Positions 46,263-56,284 of a DNA stretch of 64,000 nucleotides are shown here, piece after piece. Position numbers and translations under genes: made by a program. The DNA comes from Paraburkholderia elongata (GTDB lineage: Bacteria > Pseudomonadota > Gammaproteobacteria > Burkholderiales > Burkholderiaceae): assembly GCF_013177735.1 (NCBI RefSeq), contig NZ_WOEZ01000094.1, positions 1 through 64,000 on the forward strand. Direction: 5' to 3'. How positions within the stretch are numbered: position 1 is the stretch's first letter; every line of letters starts with the position of its first letter. Under the pieces are notes generated by a model. That model was not told the DNA's origin and did no database searches. It saw only the letters and a list, made by a program, of their open reading frames with translations.

Positions 46263-46585
46263 GGTGCCTTGCCCTCGTGTGCCTTGCCTTGTGCGTTAGC
46301 CTCATTGCTGTCCATCGTGAGCAGCGGACGTTCGAACGTCTCGTAGCCCTGAATCTCGTAGCTCACCGTGTCGCGCTGCGCCTTGAACCAGCGGCGGCAT
46401 CCTTGCGTGTGCATCCATTGCTCGCGATGCACGCCACGCGGATTCTTGCGCATGAACAGGTAGTCGCCCCATTCCTTGTCGGTGAGCTTGTCGGTATCGA
46501 ACGGACGTGCAATGTCCGCTTCGCCGCCGCAAGAAAATTCGGTTTCGGCGCGTGGCCCGCACCACGGGCATTCGATCAGCAGCAT
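46259..46585 (-). CDS. soxD: Sarcosine oxidase delta subunit
   Basis: A 108-residue zinc-binding subunit that bridges the complex. Zinc ligands are C6 and C9 in ECPWCGPR with H59 and C63 in MHTQGCRRWF. GAGGAG precedes the ATG. The last residues (ANAQGKAHEGKAP) are a non-conserved tail. Between soxB and soxA with a 4-base overlap to the latter. Confidence 0.95.
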   Translation of the reverse strand: MLLIECPWCGPRAETEFSCGGEADIARPFDTDKLTDKEWGDYLFMRKNPRGVHREQWMHTQGCRRWFKAQRDTVSYEIQGYETFERPLLTMDSNEANAQGKAHEGKAP

Positions 46586-46601
46586 CTGGTTCTCCTCAGC
46601 G

Positions 46602-47846
46602 TTAGTGGGCGACGGCGGCGGCGCCGTGCTCGTCGATCAGGTGACCGGTGTAAAAACGGTCCAGCGAGAACGGCGCATTCAGCGGATGAGGCTCGTCCCT
46701 CGCGATCGTGTGCGCATAGGCCCAGCCCGATCCGGGTGTCGCCTTGAAGCCGCCCGTGCCCCAGCCGCAGTTGAAATAAAGCCCCTTTACGTCGGTCTTG
46801 CTGATAATCGGGCACGCATCCGGCGACACGTCGACGATGCCGCCCCACTGGCGGTTCATCCGCACGCGGGAGAACACCGGGAACATCTCGACAATCGCTT
46901 CGAGCGTGCCTTCGATGATCTGGAAACTGCCGCGTTGACCGAAGCCTGTGTATTGATCGACGCCCGCGCCGATCACCAGATCGCCCTTGTCGGACTGGCT
47001 GATGTAGGCGTGCACCGCGTTCGACATCACCACCGTGTTGACGACCGGTTTGATCGGCTCTGAGACCAAAGCCTGCAAAGGATGACTCTCCAAAGGCAAG
47101 CGGATGCCGGCCATATCGGCGAGCGTGGACGTATTGCCTGCCGCGACCACCGCGACCTTCTTCGCCTTGATGAACCCCTTCGTGGTATCCACGCCGACCA
47201 CCTGACTACCGTCGCGGCGAATACCGGTGACCTGGCAGTTCTGAACGATGTCCACACCATGTTGATCCGCGCCGCGCGCAAAACCCCACGCCACCGCATC
47301 ATGCCGAGCCACACCGCCGCGACGCTGGATCGACGCGCCGAGCACCGGATAGCGGCTATTCAGATTAATGGTCGGCTCGATTTCCTTGATTTGCTCAGGC
47401 GTCAGGAATTCGGCATCCACACCGTTCAGCCGGTTCGCATTCACACGCCGTTCGGTGTCGCGCACATCCTGCAACGTATGCGCAAGGTTCATCACGCCGC
47501 GCTGGCTGAACATCACGTTGTAGTTCAGGTCCTGCGACAGACCTTCCCACAGCTTCATCGCCTTTTCGTAGAGCGCGGCCGATTCGTCCCACAGATAATT
47601 CGAGCGCACGATAGTCGTATTGCGCGCGGTATTGCCGCCGCCGATCCAGCCTTTCTCCAGCACGGCGATATTGCGCACGCCATGCTCCTTCGCGAGGTAA
47701 TAGGCAGTGGCGAGACCATGCCCGCCGCCGCCGACGATCACGACGTCGTATTCACGCTTAGGCTCCGGGCTCTTCCATTGACGCTCCCAGTTCTCGTGAT
47801 ACGACATCCCGTTGCGCAACAGGCTGAATATCGAATAGCGGCTCAT
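46602..47846 (-). CDS. soxB: Sarcosine oxidase beta subunit
   Basis: A 414-residue flavoprotein of the DAO family carrying FAD and covalently bound FMN; it oxidises the N-methyl group. The FAD motif VVIVGGGGHGLATAYYLAK is near residue 35, followed by VLEKGWIGGGNTARNTTI, and GWGTGGFKATPGSG lies near the end. It is preceded by sdaA (46 bases) and followed by soxD (16 bases), giving the order sdaA-soxB-soxD-soxA-soxG. Confidence 0.95.
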   Translation of the reverse strand: MSRYSIFSLLRNGMSYHENWERQWKSPEPKREYDVVIVGGGGHGLATAYYLAKEHGVRNIAVLEKGWIGGGNTARNTTIVRSNYLWDESAALYEKAMKLWEGLSQDLNYNVMFSQRGVMNLAHTLQDVRDTERRVNANRLNGVDAEFLTPEQIKEIEPTINLNSRYPVLGASIQRRGGVARHDAVAWGFARGADQHGVDIVQNCQVTGIRRDGSQVVGVDTTKGFIKAKKVAVVAAGNTSTLADMAGIRLPLESHPLQALVSEPIKPVVNTVVMSNAVHAYISQSDKGDLVIGAGVDQYTGFGQRGSFQIIEGTLEAIVEMFPVFSRVRMNRQWGGIVDVSPDACPIISKTDVKGLYFNCGWGTGGFKATPGSGWAYAHTIARDEPHPLNAPFSLDRFYTGHLIDEHGAAAVAH

Positions 47847-47892
47847 TGTTGGTCCTTTGGGTACTGTTGATACTCTTTGCTTCCTGACTCGA

Positions 47893-49287
<1,395 letters not shown>

Positions 49288-49372
49288 GGCGTGCCTTATA
49301 CGTTGCGATGCCTAGGTTGCCGGGTTTGGCTTCAACTAGCCCCTATTGCACCGCACGTCAAATTGGACCGAT

Positions 49373-49378
49373 AGAATA
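49373..49378 (-). promoter_or_regulatory. Possible -10 box for sdaA-soxBDAG
   Basis: On the minus strand these bases read TATTCT in a T-rich stretch, 86 bases before the sdaA start and about 66 bases downstream of the direct repeat at 49444-49469. No good -35 box was found at 17 bases, which would fit an activator-dependent promoter. Confidence 0.3.
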
Positions 49379-49443
49379 AAAACGGCATGACAGTGGGATA
49401 GTGGCGTCAATCAGGCCGCCGGCCAAGCACGGCGGCGGATTTG

Positions 49444-49469
49444 CGACGACTTCTGACGCATTTGCGACA
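49444..49469 (-). promoter_or_regulatory. TTTGCGAC direct repeat, 21-base period, between sdaA and the SouR-like gene
   Basis: TTTGCGAC is present twice, with CGACG at 49444-49448 and CGACA at 49465-49469 starting 21 bases apart. It matches the pairs found before cbcV and fdhA with one mismatch in the core, and shares the TTTG lead with the cbcV site. It lies in the 282-base divergent region and could serve either gene. Confidence 0.5.
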
Positions 49470-49569
49470 GGCGCGGATGTTGCGGCTGGCGATGCTGGTG
49501 CTACCGCTGAATCGGTCGCTATCCCCGGTGCTATGCTTGATTTAACCCCTTCCCTTGCTGGCTGCATGC

Positions 49570-50652
49570 ATGAATTCCGCTGAACCGCTTCCCCTTCAAT
49601 CGATCGACGGCCCGTCGAAGCAGCGCATCCGCTTCGGCATCATCCTGCTGCCGAACTTCACGCTGACGGCGTTCTCGGGCTTCGTCGACCTGTTGCGCCT
49701 GTCCGCGGACGAAGGCGACTTCAGCAAGCCCGTGCGTTGTTCGTGGAGCGTGATAGGGGAAACCCTCGCCCCGGTACGCGCGAGTTGCGGGATCCAGATC
49801 ACGCCGTGGGAGACGTTCGAAAACGCCGAGCCGTTCGATTACGTCGTCGTGGTCGGCGGCCTGCTGCATTCCGGGCCGGCCGCGAGCGACGCGACGCTGG
49901 CCTTCATCCGCCGCGCCGCCGCCACCGATGCAACGCTGGTCGGCATGTGCACCGGCGTGTTTTCGCTGATGCGCGCGGGCGTGCTGGAAGGCCACCGCAT
50001 CTGCGTGAGCTGGTTTCACTACTGGGATTTCATCGAGCGCTTTCCGGCGGTCAATGAGGAAGCACTGGTGGCAGATAGGCTGTTCGTGATCGACCGTCGG
50101 CGCATTACGTGCTCGGGTGGACGGGCGTCGATCGATGTGGCGGCCGCGATTCTGTTGCGCCACTTTGAAACGGCCACGGTGCAAAAGGCGCTGCGGATTC
50201 TGCTGGTGGACGATATGCAGAAGGGTAATGCGCCGCAACCGCATCCGCCGGGATTGGCGCCCGCCGCGCATCCGAAGGTGAAGCGCGCGATTCTGCTAAT
50301 GGAGCAGCATGTGGGGCGTTCGTTGTCGCTCGATGAACTGGCGCGCAAGCTCGATCTGTCGCCGCGTCAGCTCGAAAGGCTCTTCAAGGCGCAAACCGGT
50401 AAGGCGCCGCAGGCCTATGCAAAGCAGGTGCGTTTGCGCACCGCCGCGTGGCTGCTGACGAGTTCGGATAAGACCGTGGCGGATATCGCGTCGAGTTGCG
50501 GCTTTTCCGACGCCTCGCATCTGGGCCGTGAATTCCGCAAGCAGTTCGGCTTGCCGCCGATGATGTACCGTGAGCAACGTGGTACGGCGGCGGAAGTGGA
50601 TGACGGTTCAGGCTATGACGAAACCTTTCCGGGGCGGGCTCAGGCGATCTGA
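49570..50652 (+). CDS. AraC-family regulator with GATase1-like domain (SouR-like)
   Basis: A 360-residue regulator with a DJ-1/PfpI-like sensor at residues 15-200 (FGIILLPNFTLTAFSGFVDL, GMCTGVFSLMRAGVL) and two AraC HTH motifs near the C-terminus (SLDELARKLDLSPRQLERLF, IASSCGFSDASHLGREF). It differs clearly from the GbdR copy. Divergence from sdaA-soxBDAG suggests a sarcosine sensor like SouR of Pseudomonas. ATG 49570 is chosen (MNSAEP); an in-frame ATG at 49555 is possible. Its stop is followed by the hairpin at 50740. Confidence 0.82.
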   Translation: MNSAEPLPLQSIDGPSKQRIRFGIILLPNFTLTAFSGFVDLLRLSADEGDFSKPVRCSWSVIGETLAPVRASCGIQITPWETFENAEPFDYVVVVGGLLHSGPAASDATLAFIRRAAATDATLVGMCTGVFSLMRAGVLEGHRICVSWFHYWDFIERFPAVNEEALVADRLFVIDRRRITCSGGRASIDVAAAILLRHFETATVQKALRILLVDDMQKGNAPQPHPPGLAPAAHPKVKRAILLMEQHVGRSLSLDELARKLDLSPRQLERLFKAQTGKAPQAYAKQVRLRTAAWLLTSSDKTVADIASSCGFSDASHLGREFRKQFGLPPMMYREQRGTAAEVDDGSGYDETFPGRAQAI

Positions 50653-50739
50653 GCGCGGTGTTTGTTGTCCGGGTTTTGCAGCCCTGGTTTGATGGCTGAG
50701 TTTACCGGTCAACTTTTGCAGGGCAGCTCTAGCAGCCCC

Positions 50740-50769
50740 GCTTTCGCGCCGCCGAAACGGCGCGAAAGC
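50740..50769. terminator. Bidirectional hairpin between convergent genes
   Basis: GCTTTCGCGCCG and CGGCGCGAAAGC are perfect 12-base arms with a six-base loop. It lies 88 bases after the AraC gene stop and 15 bases after the cbcX stop, and probably terminates both messages although the T run is weak. Confidence 0.75.
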
Positions 50770-50783
50770 TAAACCCTCAGACC

Positions 50784-51719
50784 TCACTGCCCGGCAACAT
50801 AAGCCTTCACCGCCGGCAATCCATCCTTCCCATCAAAGGTCTTCACGCCCGCCAGCCACTTGTCGAGCACCCCCGGATTCGCCTTCAGCCAATCCCGCGC
50901 CGCCTTGTTCGGATCCGTCTTGTTCATGATCGGCAGCATCACGTGGTTCTCGATATCGGTCGTGAAGTGCAGGTTCGACACCAGCTTCGCGACGTTCGGG
51001 CAACGTGCCGAATAATCGGTCGGCACGACCGTCATCACTTTGGCTTCGCCGTAGTTCGGGCCGAACACGTCGTCGCCACCGGACAGATAATCGATCTTCA
51101 TCTGCACGTTCATCGGATGCGGTTCCCAGCCGAGAAACACGATCGGCTTCTTCTCGCGAATCGCGCGATTCACTTCGACCAGCATGCCCGCCTCGCTCGA
51201 CTCCACCATCTTGAACTTGCCAAGCCCGTACTGGTTGCTATCGATCATCTTCTTGATCAACGCATTGCCGTCGTTACCCGGTTCGATGCCATAGATCTTG
51301 CCGTCGAGCTTGTCGTAGTTCTTCGCGATGTCGGCGAAGGTTTTGATGCCTGCCTGGTACGCGTAGTCCGGCACGGCCAGCGTGTATTTAGCGCCGGTCA
51401 GGTTTGGCGTGGGCAGCACGGTGAGCTGGCCAGCCTTCCTGAACGGATCGATCATCGGATCCATGGTCGGCGACCAGTAACCGAGAAACACGTCGATTTG
51501 CTTGCTCTTCACACCCGCGAAGGTGATCGGCACCGAGGCGATGGTTTTGGTCGGCTTGTAGCCGAGCCCTTCGAGCACCGTCGAGGCGAGACCGGTGGTT
51601 GCCGCGATATCGGTCCAGCCGACGTCGGCGAACCGGACGTCCCGGCAGGTGGCAGGTTCCGTGGCAAAGACAGACGACACCGACAGCGCGCACAACGACG
51701 CAGCCCACAAACGTTTCAT
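50784..51719 (-). CDS. cbcX: Choline/betaine ABC transporter substrate-binding protein of the cbc operon
   Basis: A 311-residue periplasmic protein with signal peptide (cleavage near VFATEP). VRFADVGWTDIAATTGLAS, FLGYWSPTMDP, KIYGIEPGNDGN and FLGWEPHPMN match the ChoX group, with aromatic residues for binding a trimethylammonium head. It resembles the protein at 16492-17445 throughout. Last gene of the run cbcV-cbcW-AraC regulator-cbcX; a 136-base gap before it may hold a second promoter. Confidence 0.9.
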   Translation of the reverse strand: MKRLWAASLCALSVSSVFATEPATCRDVRFADVGWTDIAATTGLASTVLEGLGYKPTKTIASVPITFAGVKSKQIDVFLGYWSPTMDPMIDPFRKAGQLTVLPTPNLTGAKYTLAVPDYAYQAGIKTFADIAKNYDKLDGKIYGIEPGNDGNALIKKMIDSNQYGLGKFKMVESSEAGMLVEVNRAIREKKPIVFLGWEPHPMNVQMKIDYLSGGDDVFGPNYGEAKVMTVVPTDYSARCPNVAKLVSNLHFTTDIENHVMLPIMNKTDPNKAARDWLKANPGVLDKWLAGVKTFDGKDGLPAVKAYVAGQ

Positions 51720-51855
51720 GGCGTTCCCTCAGGGTGATTGAAGCTTGACTGGTTTTACTAAGCGGATTTGCAAGGCGCGATTTTTTACACGGACTTCATT
51801 GATGCCAACTCAAAGACGACAACTCATTCACACAGACTCATTTACGCTAACTCAT

Positions 51856-52854
51856 TCACGCAGATAAACGCCGCTCGACGCTCGGTGCGTGACCAAACTG
51901 CGCGCGATAGGCCTTACTGAAATGACACGGCGAATGAAAACCGCACACAGCCGTTACCCGCGCGATCGACGCATCCGTATTGCGCAACAGTTCGCGCGCA
52001 CGACGCAAACGCAGGGTCAGGTAATAGTGCGTCGGCGATACGCTCAGAAACATCTTGAACATGCGCTGCAAATGACGTTGCGACAGATGCACGAGCCGCG
52101 CGAGTTCATCGAGCGACAACGGCTCTTCGATATTCGCTTCCATCAACCGCACCACTTCGATCAATTCCGCTCGCGAGAAACCAACGCGCGCGTCGACGGG
52201 AATATGCTGATAATCCGTCGAACCGCGAATCCGCTCGACAATGAACTGCTCGGACACTTGCGCCGCGACTGCATGGCCGAGGCGCATGCCGACCAGATTC
52301 AGCATCAGATCGAGCGGCGCGGTGCCGCCGGTGCAGGTCATCCGGTCACGGTCGATCACGAACAGTTCATCGGCGAAACGCACGTGCGGGTAACTCTTGT
52401 GCAGTGGCGACATATCTTCCCAATGCACGGTACAGCGATAACCGTCGAGCAGGTTTGCAGCCAGCAGCGCGTACGGTCCCGTACAAATGCCGCCAAGCGG
52501 AATGCCTTTCGACGCAACGTCCTGCAGCAATGTAACGACCGTATCGTCCACGTAATCGCGCACATGCCAGCCGGCGCAGACGATCAGCACGTCCGGCATG
52601 CCCGCTTCGGCCAGCGTCGTGGTCGGCTTCACGGTGATGCCGTTGCTCGCTCGCGCCGGCTCGCCGTCCGGCGTAATCACCGACCACCTGTAGTGCTGCG
52701 CGCGGCCCACGTAGTTGGCCATGCGCAGCACCTCGACCGCGCTCGTAAAAGCGATCATCGAAAAGTTCGGCAGCGTCAGAAAGCCGTAGTGCGCGAGCCC
52801 GGACAGCGGCGATTCGGATGGGGCCTCGACAGGGGGAAACGCGTCGCGCTTCAT
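51856..52854 (-). CDS. AraC-family regulator with GATase1-like domain inside the cbc operon
   Basis: A 332-residue regulator very similar in plan to the GbdR copy: sensor part with LPNFSMIAFTSAVEVLRM and GGICTGPYALLAANLLDG, then HTH motifs SLDELARLVHLSQRHLQRMF and VTAVCGFHSPCHFSKAY. It is 7 bases after the cbcW stop, so it is transcribed with the transporter. GbdR/CdhR-type regulators usually sit alone or near catabolic genes, so co-transcription with the transporter it may control suggests positive feedback. Ligand not known. Confidence 0.84.
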   Translation of the reverse strand: MKRDAFPPVEAPSESPLSGLAHYGFLTLPNFSMIAFTSAVEVLRMANYVGRAQHYRWSVITPDGEPARASNGITVKPTTTLAEAGMPDVLIVCAGWHVRDYVDDTVVTLLQDVASKGIPLGGICTGPYALLAANLLDGYRCTVHWEDMSPLHKSYPHVRFADELFVIDRDRMTCTGGTAPLDLMLNLVGMRLGHAVAAQVSEQFIVERIRGSTDYQHIPVDARVGFSRAELIEVVRLMEANIEEPLSLDELARLVHLSQRHLQRMFKMFLSVSPTHYYLTLRLRRARELLRNTDASIARVTAVCGFHSPCHFSKAYRAQFGHAPSVERRLSA

Positions 52855-52861
52855 ACGCAGC

Positions 52862-53773
52862 TCAGCTGTGCTGCGCCGTCGGCGCCCGGCGCACCTTCCG
52901 CACCTTCATTAAGCTGCGCAAGCCCGACAGCAGCGGCGCGCGCGCCGTGCCTGGCGAGCGGCCGAAGCTTTCCGTGATGCGGTCGAGAATGATCGCAAGC
53001 ATCACCACCGAGAGGCCGCTTTCGAAGCCGAGACCGATATCGAGCCGCTGAATACTCGCCAGCACGTCGTTGCCGAGGCCGCCCGCGCCGACCATCGAGG
53101 CGATGATCACCATCGAAAGCGCCATCATGATGGTCTGGTTCACGCCGGTCATGATCGACGGCAGCGCGTTCGGAAACTGCACTTTGTAGAGCAATTGCAA
53201 GGGCGTGCAGCCGAACGCCTGCCCTGCTTCGACGATTTCACGATTCACATGCTTGATGCCGAGCGACGTGAGGCGCACAGCAGGCGGCATCGCGAAGATC
53301 ACCGTGGAGAGAATCCCCGGCACACGGCCGAGACCGAACAGCATCGCGGCCGGAATCAGGTAGACGAACGCGGGCATGGTCTGCATCAAGTCGAGCACGG
53401 GGCGCACCATCATTTCGACGGTACGGCTCTTCGCTGTCCAGATGCCGAGCGGCACACCAAGCAGCAGGCTGATCAAGGTCGCCGAGAGCGTGAGACCGAG
53501 CGTGATCACCATCTGATCCCAGAAACCGGTGCCGTAGATCAGCAGCATCGCCAGCAACGTGAACAGCGCGAAACGCCAGCCCACCCGCCACAAACCAATG
53601 CCGACGAAAAACGCCATCAGCGCCCACATCGGGACCGCTTGCAGCCCGTGCTCGATCAGCGCGGCAAAACTCTCGATGACCTTGCCAATGGAATCGAAGG
53701 TTTGTGCGTCGTGGTCGAGCAGGTAGTGAACGCCGTGATCGACCCAGGCGCCAAGTGGAATGACTTCAGACAT
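52862..53773 (-). CDS. cbcW: Choline/betaine ABC transporter permease
   Basis: A 303-residue inner-membrane permease of the ProW/OpuAB type with about six helices. The EAA-like coupling loop appears as VNREIVEAGQAFGCTPLQLLY, followed by KVQFPNALPSIMTGVNQTIM. The gene overlaps the end of cbcV by 8 bases. It forms the channel for quaternary amines delivered by CbcX and probably by the two other binding proteins of this window. Confidence 0.93.
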   Translation of the reverse strand: MSEVIPLGAWVDHGVHYLLDHDAQTFDSIGKVIESFAALIEHGLQAVPMWALMAFFVGIGLWRVGWRFALFTLLAMLLIYGTGFWDQMVITLGLTLSATLISLLLGVPLGIWTAKSRTVEMMVRPVLDLMQTMPAFVYLIPAAMLFGLGRVPGILSTVIFAMPPAVRLTSLGIKHVNREIVEAGQAFGCTPLQLLYKVQFPNALPSIMTGVNQTIMMALSMVIIASMVGAGGLGNDVLASIQRLDIGLGFESGLSVVMLAIILDRITESFGRSPGTARAPLLSGLRSLMKVRKVRRAPTAQHS

Positions 53774-54944
53774 GGGAACCTCGATGGCGCGTGAGAACGT
53801 TCAGCACGTTCGTTTTGTTGACCGAACCGCAGTAGGAGCCGTCCGCTTCGACGACTGGGAGCGGCGCACGGCTCGCCACCACGCGTTCGACGACGTCGTC
53901 CAAAGGCGTGGTACGGCGGATGCACTCGATGTGATTGAGCTGCGGCGACGCGCTGCCCATCGCATCGCGGCACACGAAGCCGCGAATCTTGCGCTCGGCG
54001 TCAAGCACGAACGCGTAATCAGCGCTGCCGTTGAGCGTCGCGGCCACGCTCGAGGCGTCGATCTGCGGCGAATGCTGCATGAGCGGCACCGCGTCCGTCT
54101 GCATCAGGTCGCCGGCCGTCAGATAGCGGCTGGTGTCGATGCCCTCGAAGAACGCGCGCACATAGTCGTCGGCGGGATTGGTGATGATTTGCTGCGGCGT
54201 GCCGACCTGCACCACCTTGCCGCCTTCCATGATCGCGATCCGGGTGCCGATGCGCATCGCCTCTTCCAGATCGTGCGAGACGAACAGGATGGTGCGCTGC
54301 TGCTCGCGTTGCAGATCGAGCAGCACGTTCTGCATTTCCTTGCGCTTGAGCGGATCGAGCGCGGAGAACGCCTCGTCCATGATCATCAGCGACGGGTTGA
54401 CTGCCAGCGCCCGCGCAAGTCCCACGCGTTGCTGCATGCCGCCGGACAGCTGGGCCGGCAGCTTTTCCGCGAACGGCGCGAGACCGACCTGCTCCAGCAT
54501 CGTCATGGCGCGCTTCTCGCGCTCCTTCTTGCCGATGCCCGCCACTTCCAGCCCGAACGCCGCGTTGGACAGCACCGTACGCTGCGGCATCAACGCAAAG
54601 GACTGGAACACCATGCTCATGTCCTTGCGGCGCAGCGCCGTCAGTTCCGCGCGCGGCACGCTGGCCACGTCGCGGCCGTCGATCAGCACTTTGCCGGCCG
54701 TTGGCTCGACGAGACGATTGATCAGGCGAATCAGCGTCGACTTGCCGGAGCCGGACAGGCCCATCAGCACGAAGATCTCGCCTTCCTTGACTTCGAACGA
54801 TACGTTATGGACGCCGACTATCTGACCGGTGCGCGCGAAAACTTCTTCTTTCGTTGCGCCGCCTGCCAGCATGCCGATCGCCTGTTTCGGGTTGGTGCCG
54901 AACACCTTGCACAGCCCTTCGACCACGACCTTGGGGGAATTCAT
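53766..54944 (-). CDS. cbcV: Choline/betaine ABC transporter ATP-binding protein
   Basis: A 392-residue ATPase of the ProV type. Walker A is GLSGSGKST at residues 62-70, the signature LSGGMQQR and Walker B LMIMDEAFSALD follow, and residues 280-390 hold a pair of CBS-like modules that in ProV homologues sense ionic strength or nucleotides. ATG 54944 follows AAGGAGAG by 6 bases; an apparent longer frame would run into the tandem repeats of the leader. First gene of cbcVW-AraC-cbcX. Confidence 0.94.
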   Translation of the reverse strand: MNSPKVVVEGLCKVFGTNPKQAIGMLAGGATKEEVFARTGQIVGVHNVSFEVKEGEIFVLMGLSGSGKSTLIRLINRLVEPTAGKVLIDGRDVASVPRAELTALRRKDMSMVFQSFALMPQRTVLSNAAFGLEVAGIGKKEREKRAMTMLEQVGLAPFAEKLPAQLSGGMQQRVGLARALAVNPSLMIMDEAFSALDPLKRKEMQNVLLDLQREQQRTILFVSHDLEEAMRIGTRIAIMEGGKVVQVGTPQQIITNPADDYVRAFFEGIDTSRYLTAGDLMQTDAVPLMQHSPQIDASSVAATLNGSADYAFVLDAERKIRGFVCRDAMGSASPQLNHIECIRRTTPLDDVVERVVASRAPLPVVEADGSYCGSVNKTNVLNVLTRHRGSHV

Positions 54945-54958
54945 TGAATGCTCTCCTT

Positions 54959-55053
54959 TGTCGACCGGAGTTAGCGCTTTAGTGCTTACTCCGGTCCCAT
55001 GCAAAGCTGTCGACCGGAGTTAGCGCTTTAGTGCTTACTCCGGTCCCATGCAA
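54959..55053 (-). repeat. Two tandem copies of a 46-base hairpin unit in the cbc leader
   Basis: Copy 1 (54959-55004) and copy 2 (55008-55053) are identical over 46 bases with a period of 49. Each holds the arms GACCGGAGT (54963-54971 and 55012-55020) and ACTCCGGTC (54988-54996 and 55037-55045). In the transcript each folds into a stem of nine pairs, extended by three more past one mismatch. The block ends 6 bases before the ribosome site of cbcV, so it is part of the 5' leader if the promoter lies upstream. Confidence 0.85.
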
Positions 55054-55843
55054 GACAGTTGCTGCAGTGGCGGACGTCCGTCCGCGCTGTGCATACATAG
55101 TTGCCAGAAAAAAGTACGCCTAGCCGACTATTTGCGACAACCACATGTGGAAATGCGACACCGTCGTCGCACGGGTGCCGGCAGGCGGCAGGCAAAGCCC
55201 TGTTGGACAAGGGTTTGCGGGGTGTTGGGGTGGTCAGCCGGGCGTGTCGCGCCAGAGCAAGTGGCGGTGATCCGGCGGAAAAAACGGCTGTGTGGGGGAA
55301 GCGGCAGGCAAACTTGCGGCGGTGCAGCAAGCACACCGTCGTTCAGCGGGCGCCATTACGCACCCGCGGGTTGGACCCGATACTCAATGGTCGATGCTCA
55401 ATATCGCGCGCGAACAACCTGCAACAGACGGTCCGCCCGCGCAAAATACCAGATCGCAAGGCCGGCCAGTAGTGGATACATGCAACACAGGCGCGCGAGC
55501 GACCAAACCTCGGCAGAAAAACCAGCAGAAATACCAGCGAAAATACCCATTGCGTCCCCCGCTACATCGTGGATGCCAGTCGGCAAAATTTGAAACGGCA
55601 CGACCTGGCTATCGATTGCCGGTTCGAGCCGAAAACAGCGTCGCGGGTTGCACGCCGCGGAGGGAAACCGGAGGTCTAGCCGGCTCATGGTGCACAGAAA
55701 TCATTAGGGCAACCTTAAGGCTGCTCGCCGTTACTCCGTGTTACCAATCTAGCATCCCTCTTGCACCTGCAAACCGCGGCCCTGCCTAAACTGCGCAGCA
55801 TCTTCACTGTCATCGCCTGCAACCATCGGGCGAAAAGAAAAAC
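55054..55843. other. 790-base region without a convincing gene, upstream of the cbc operon
   Basis: Open frames exist on both strands (for instance 55398-55688 minus, 55101-55472 plus), but none has a ribosome site, a recognisable motif or a steady codon pattern. The part nearest cbcV holds the direct repeat at 55135-55160 and, on the minus strand, a TATGTA box near 55097 that could be its -10 element. The far side must hold the promoter of the small secreted protein at 55844. Confidence 0.55.
55135..55160 (-). promoter_or_regulatory. CGACA-N16-CGACA direct repeat before cbcV
   Basis: CGACA at 55135-55139 and again at 55156-55160, 21 bases apart, within TTTGCGACA and ATGCGACA. It lies about 190-215 bases upstream of the cbcV start and just upstream of a possible -10 box (TATGTA near 55097 on the minus strand). 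Same repeat, spacing and orientation as before fdhA, so a shared AraC-type activator is likely. Confidence 0.55.
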
Positions 55844-56164
55844 ATGCGCAAGAACCTATTATCAGTGATTCTCGGCGGCGCGATACTAGTGGCTTCCACA
55901 GTCGCTTCCGCCCACGTCGACGTGGGCATCGGCATTGGCATTCCCGGGCCGGTTTTCGTGCCTGCCCAGCCGGTCTACGTTGAGCCTCCTCCAGTCGTCT
56001 ATGCGCCCCCGCCGGTCGTCGGATATGGCTACGGCTACGGCGACGACTGGCGTGCCCGCGAATGGCATGAGCGGCAGGAATGGCGTGAGCGGCAGTGGCG
56101 CCACCATGAGCATGAGGAGCACGAGCGCGAATGGCACGAGCGCCATGGCTGGGAAGGGGATTGA
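55844..56164 (+). CDS. Small secreted protein with Pro/Tyr/Gly middle and charged His/Arg/Glu tail
   Basis: A 106-residue protein. Residues 1-23 are a clear signal peptide (MRKNLLSVILGGAILVAS, cleavage near ASAH). The mature part has a GIGIGIPGP segment, a proline-tyrosine stretch (VYVEPPPVVYAPPPVVGYG) and a tail dominated by repeated E-W-H/R-E-R units. Similar small exported proteins are common in Burkholderia, but none that I know has a defined role. The His-rich tail could bind metal. Hairpin terminator at 56217. Confidence 0.8.
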   Translation: MRKNLLSVILGGAILVASTVASAHVDVGIGIGIPGPVFVPAQPVYVEPPPVVYAPPPVVGYGYGYGDDWRAREWHERQEWRERQWRHHEHEEHEREWHERHGWEGD

Positions 56165-56216
56165 GACAAGCGAAGTGGCGGTGACGTCCCGCCGGTAGCG
56201 GGCCCGTTGTGTGGCC

Positions 56217-56246
56217 GGCCGCCTCAGGAAACTCACTGAGGCGGCC
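56217..56246. terminator. Bidirectional terminator
   Basis: GGCCGCCTCAG and CTGAGGCGGCC are perfect 11-base arms around GAAACTCA, 53 bases after the small secreted gene and 39 bases after the convergent lipoprotein gene. Stem strength suits termination in both directions despite a short T run. Confidence 0.8.
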
Positions 56247-56284
56247 GTGCGTGCTGCTTATTGCGTGCTACTCATGCGTGCCCT

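Noticed and set aside
44757..46346. 529-codon plus-strand frame
   Set aside because: It is antisense to soxA, without motif or start signal. The same holds for the frame 47857-49374 over sdaA.
55398..55688. 96-codon minus-strand frame with one hydrophobic segment
   Set aside because: No ribosome site, no conserved motif and uneven codon use; the surrounding 790 bases look non-coding.
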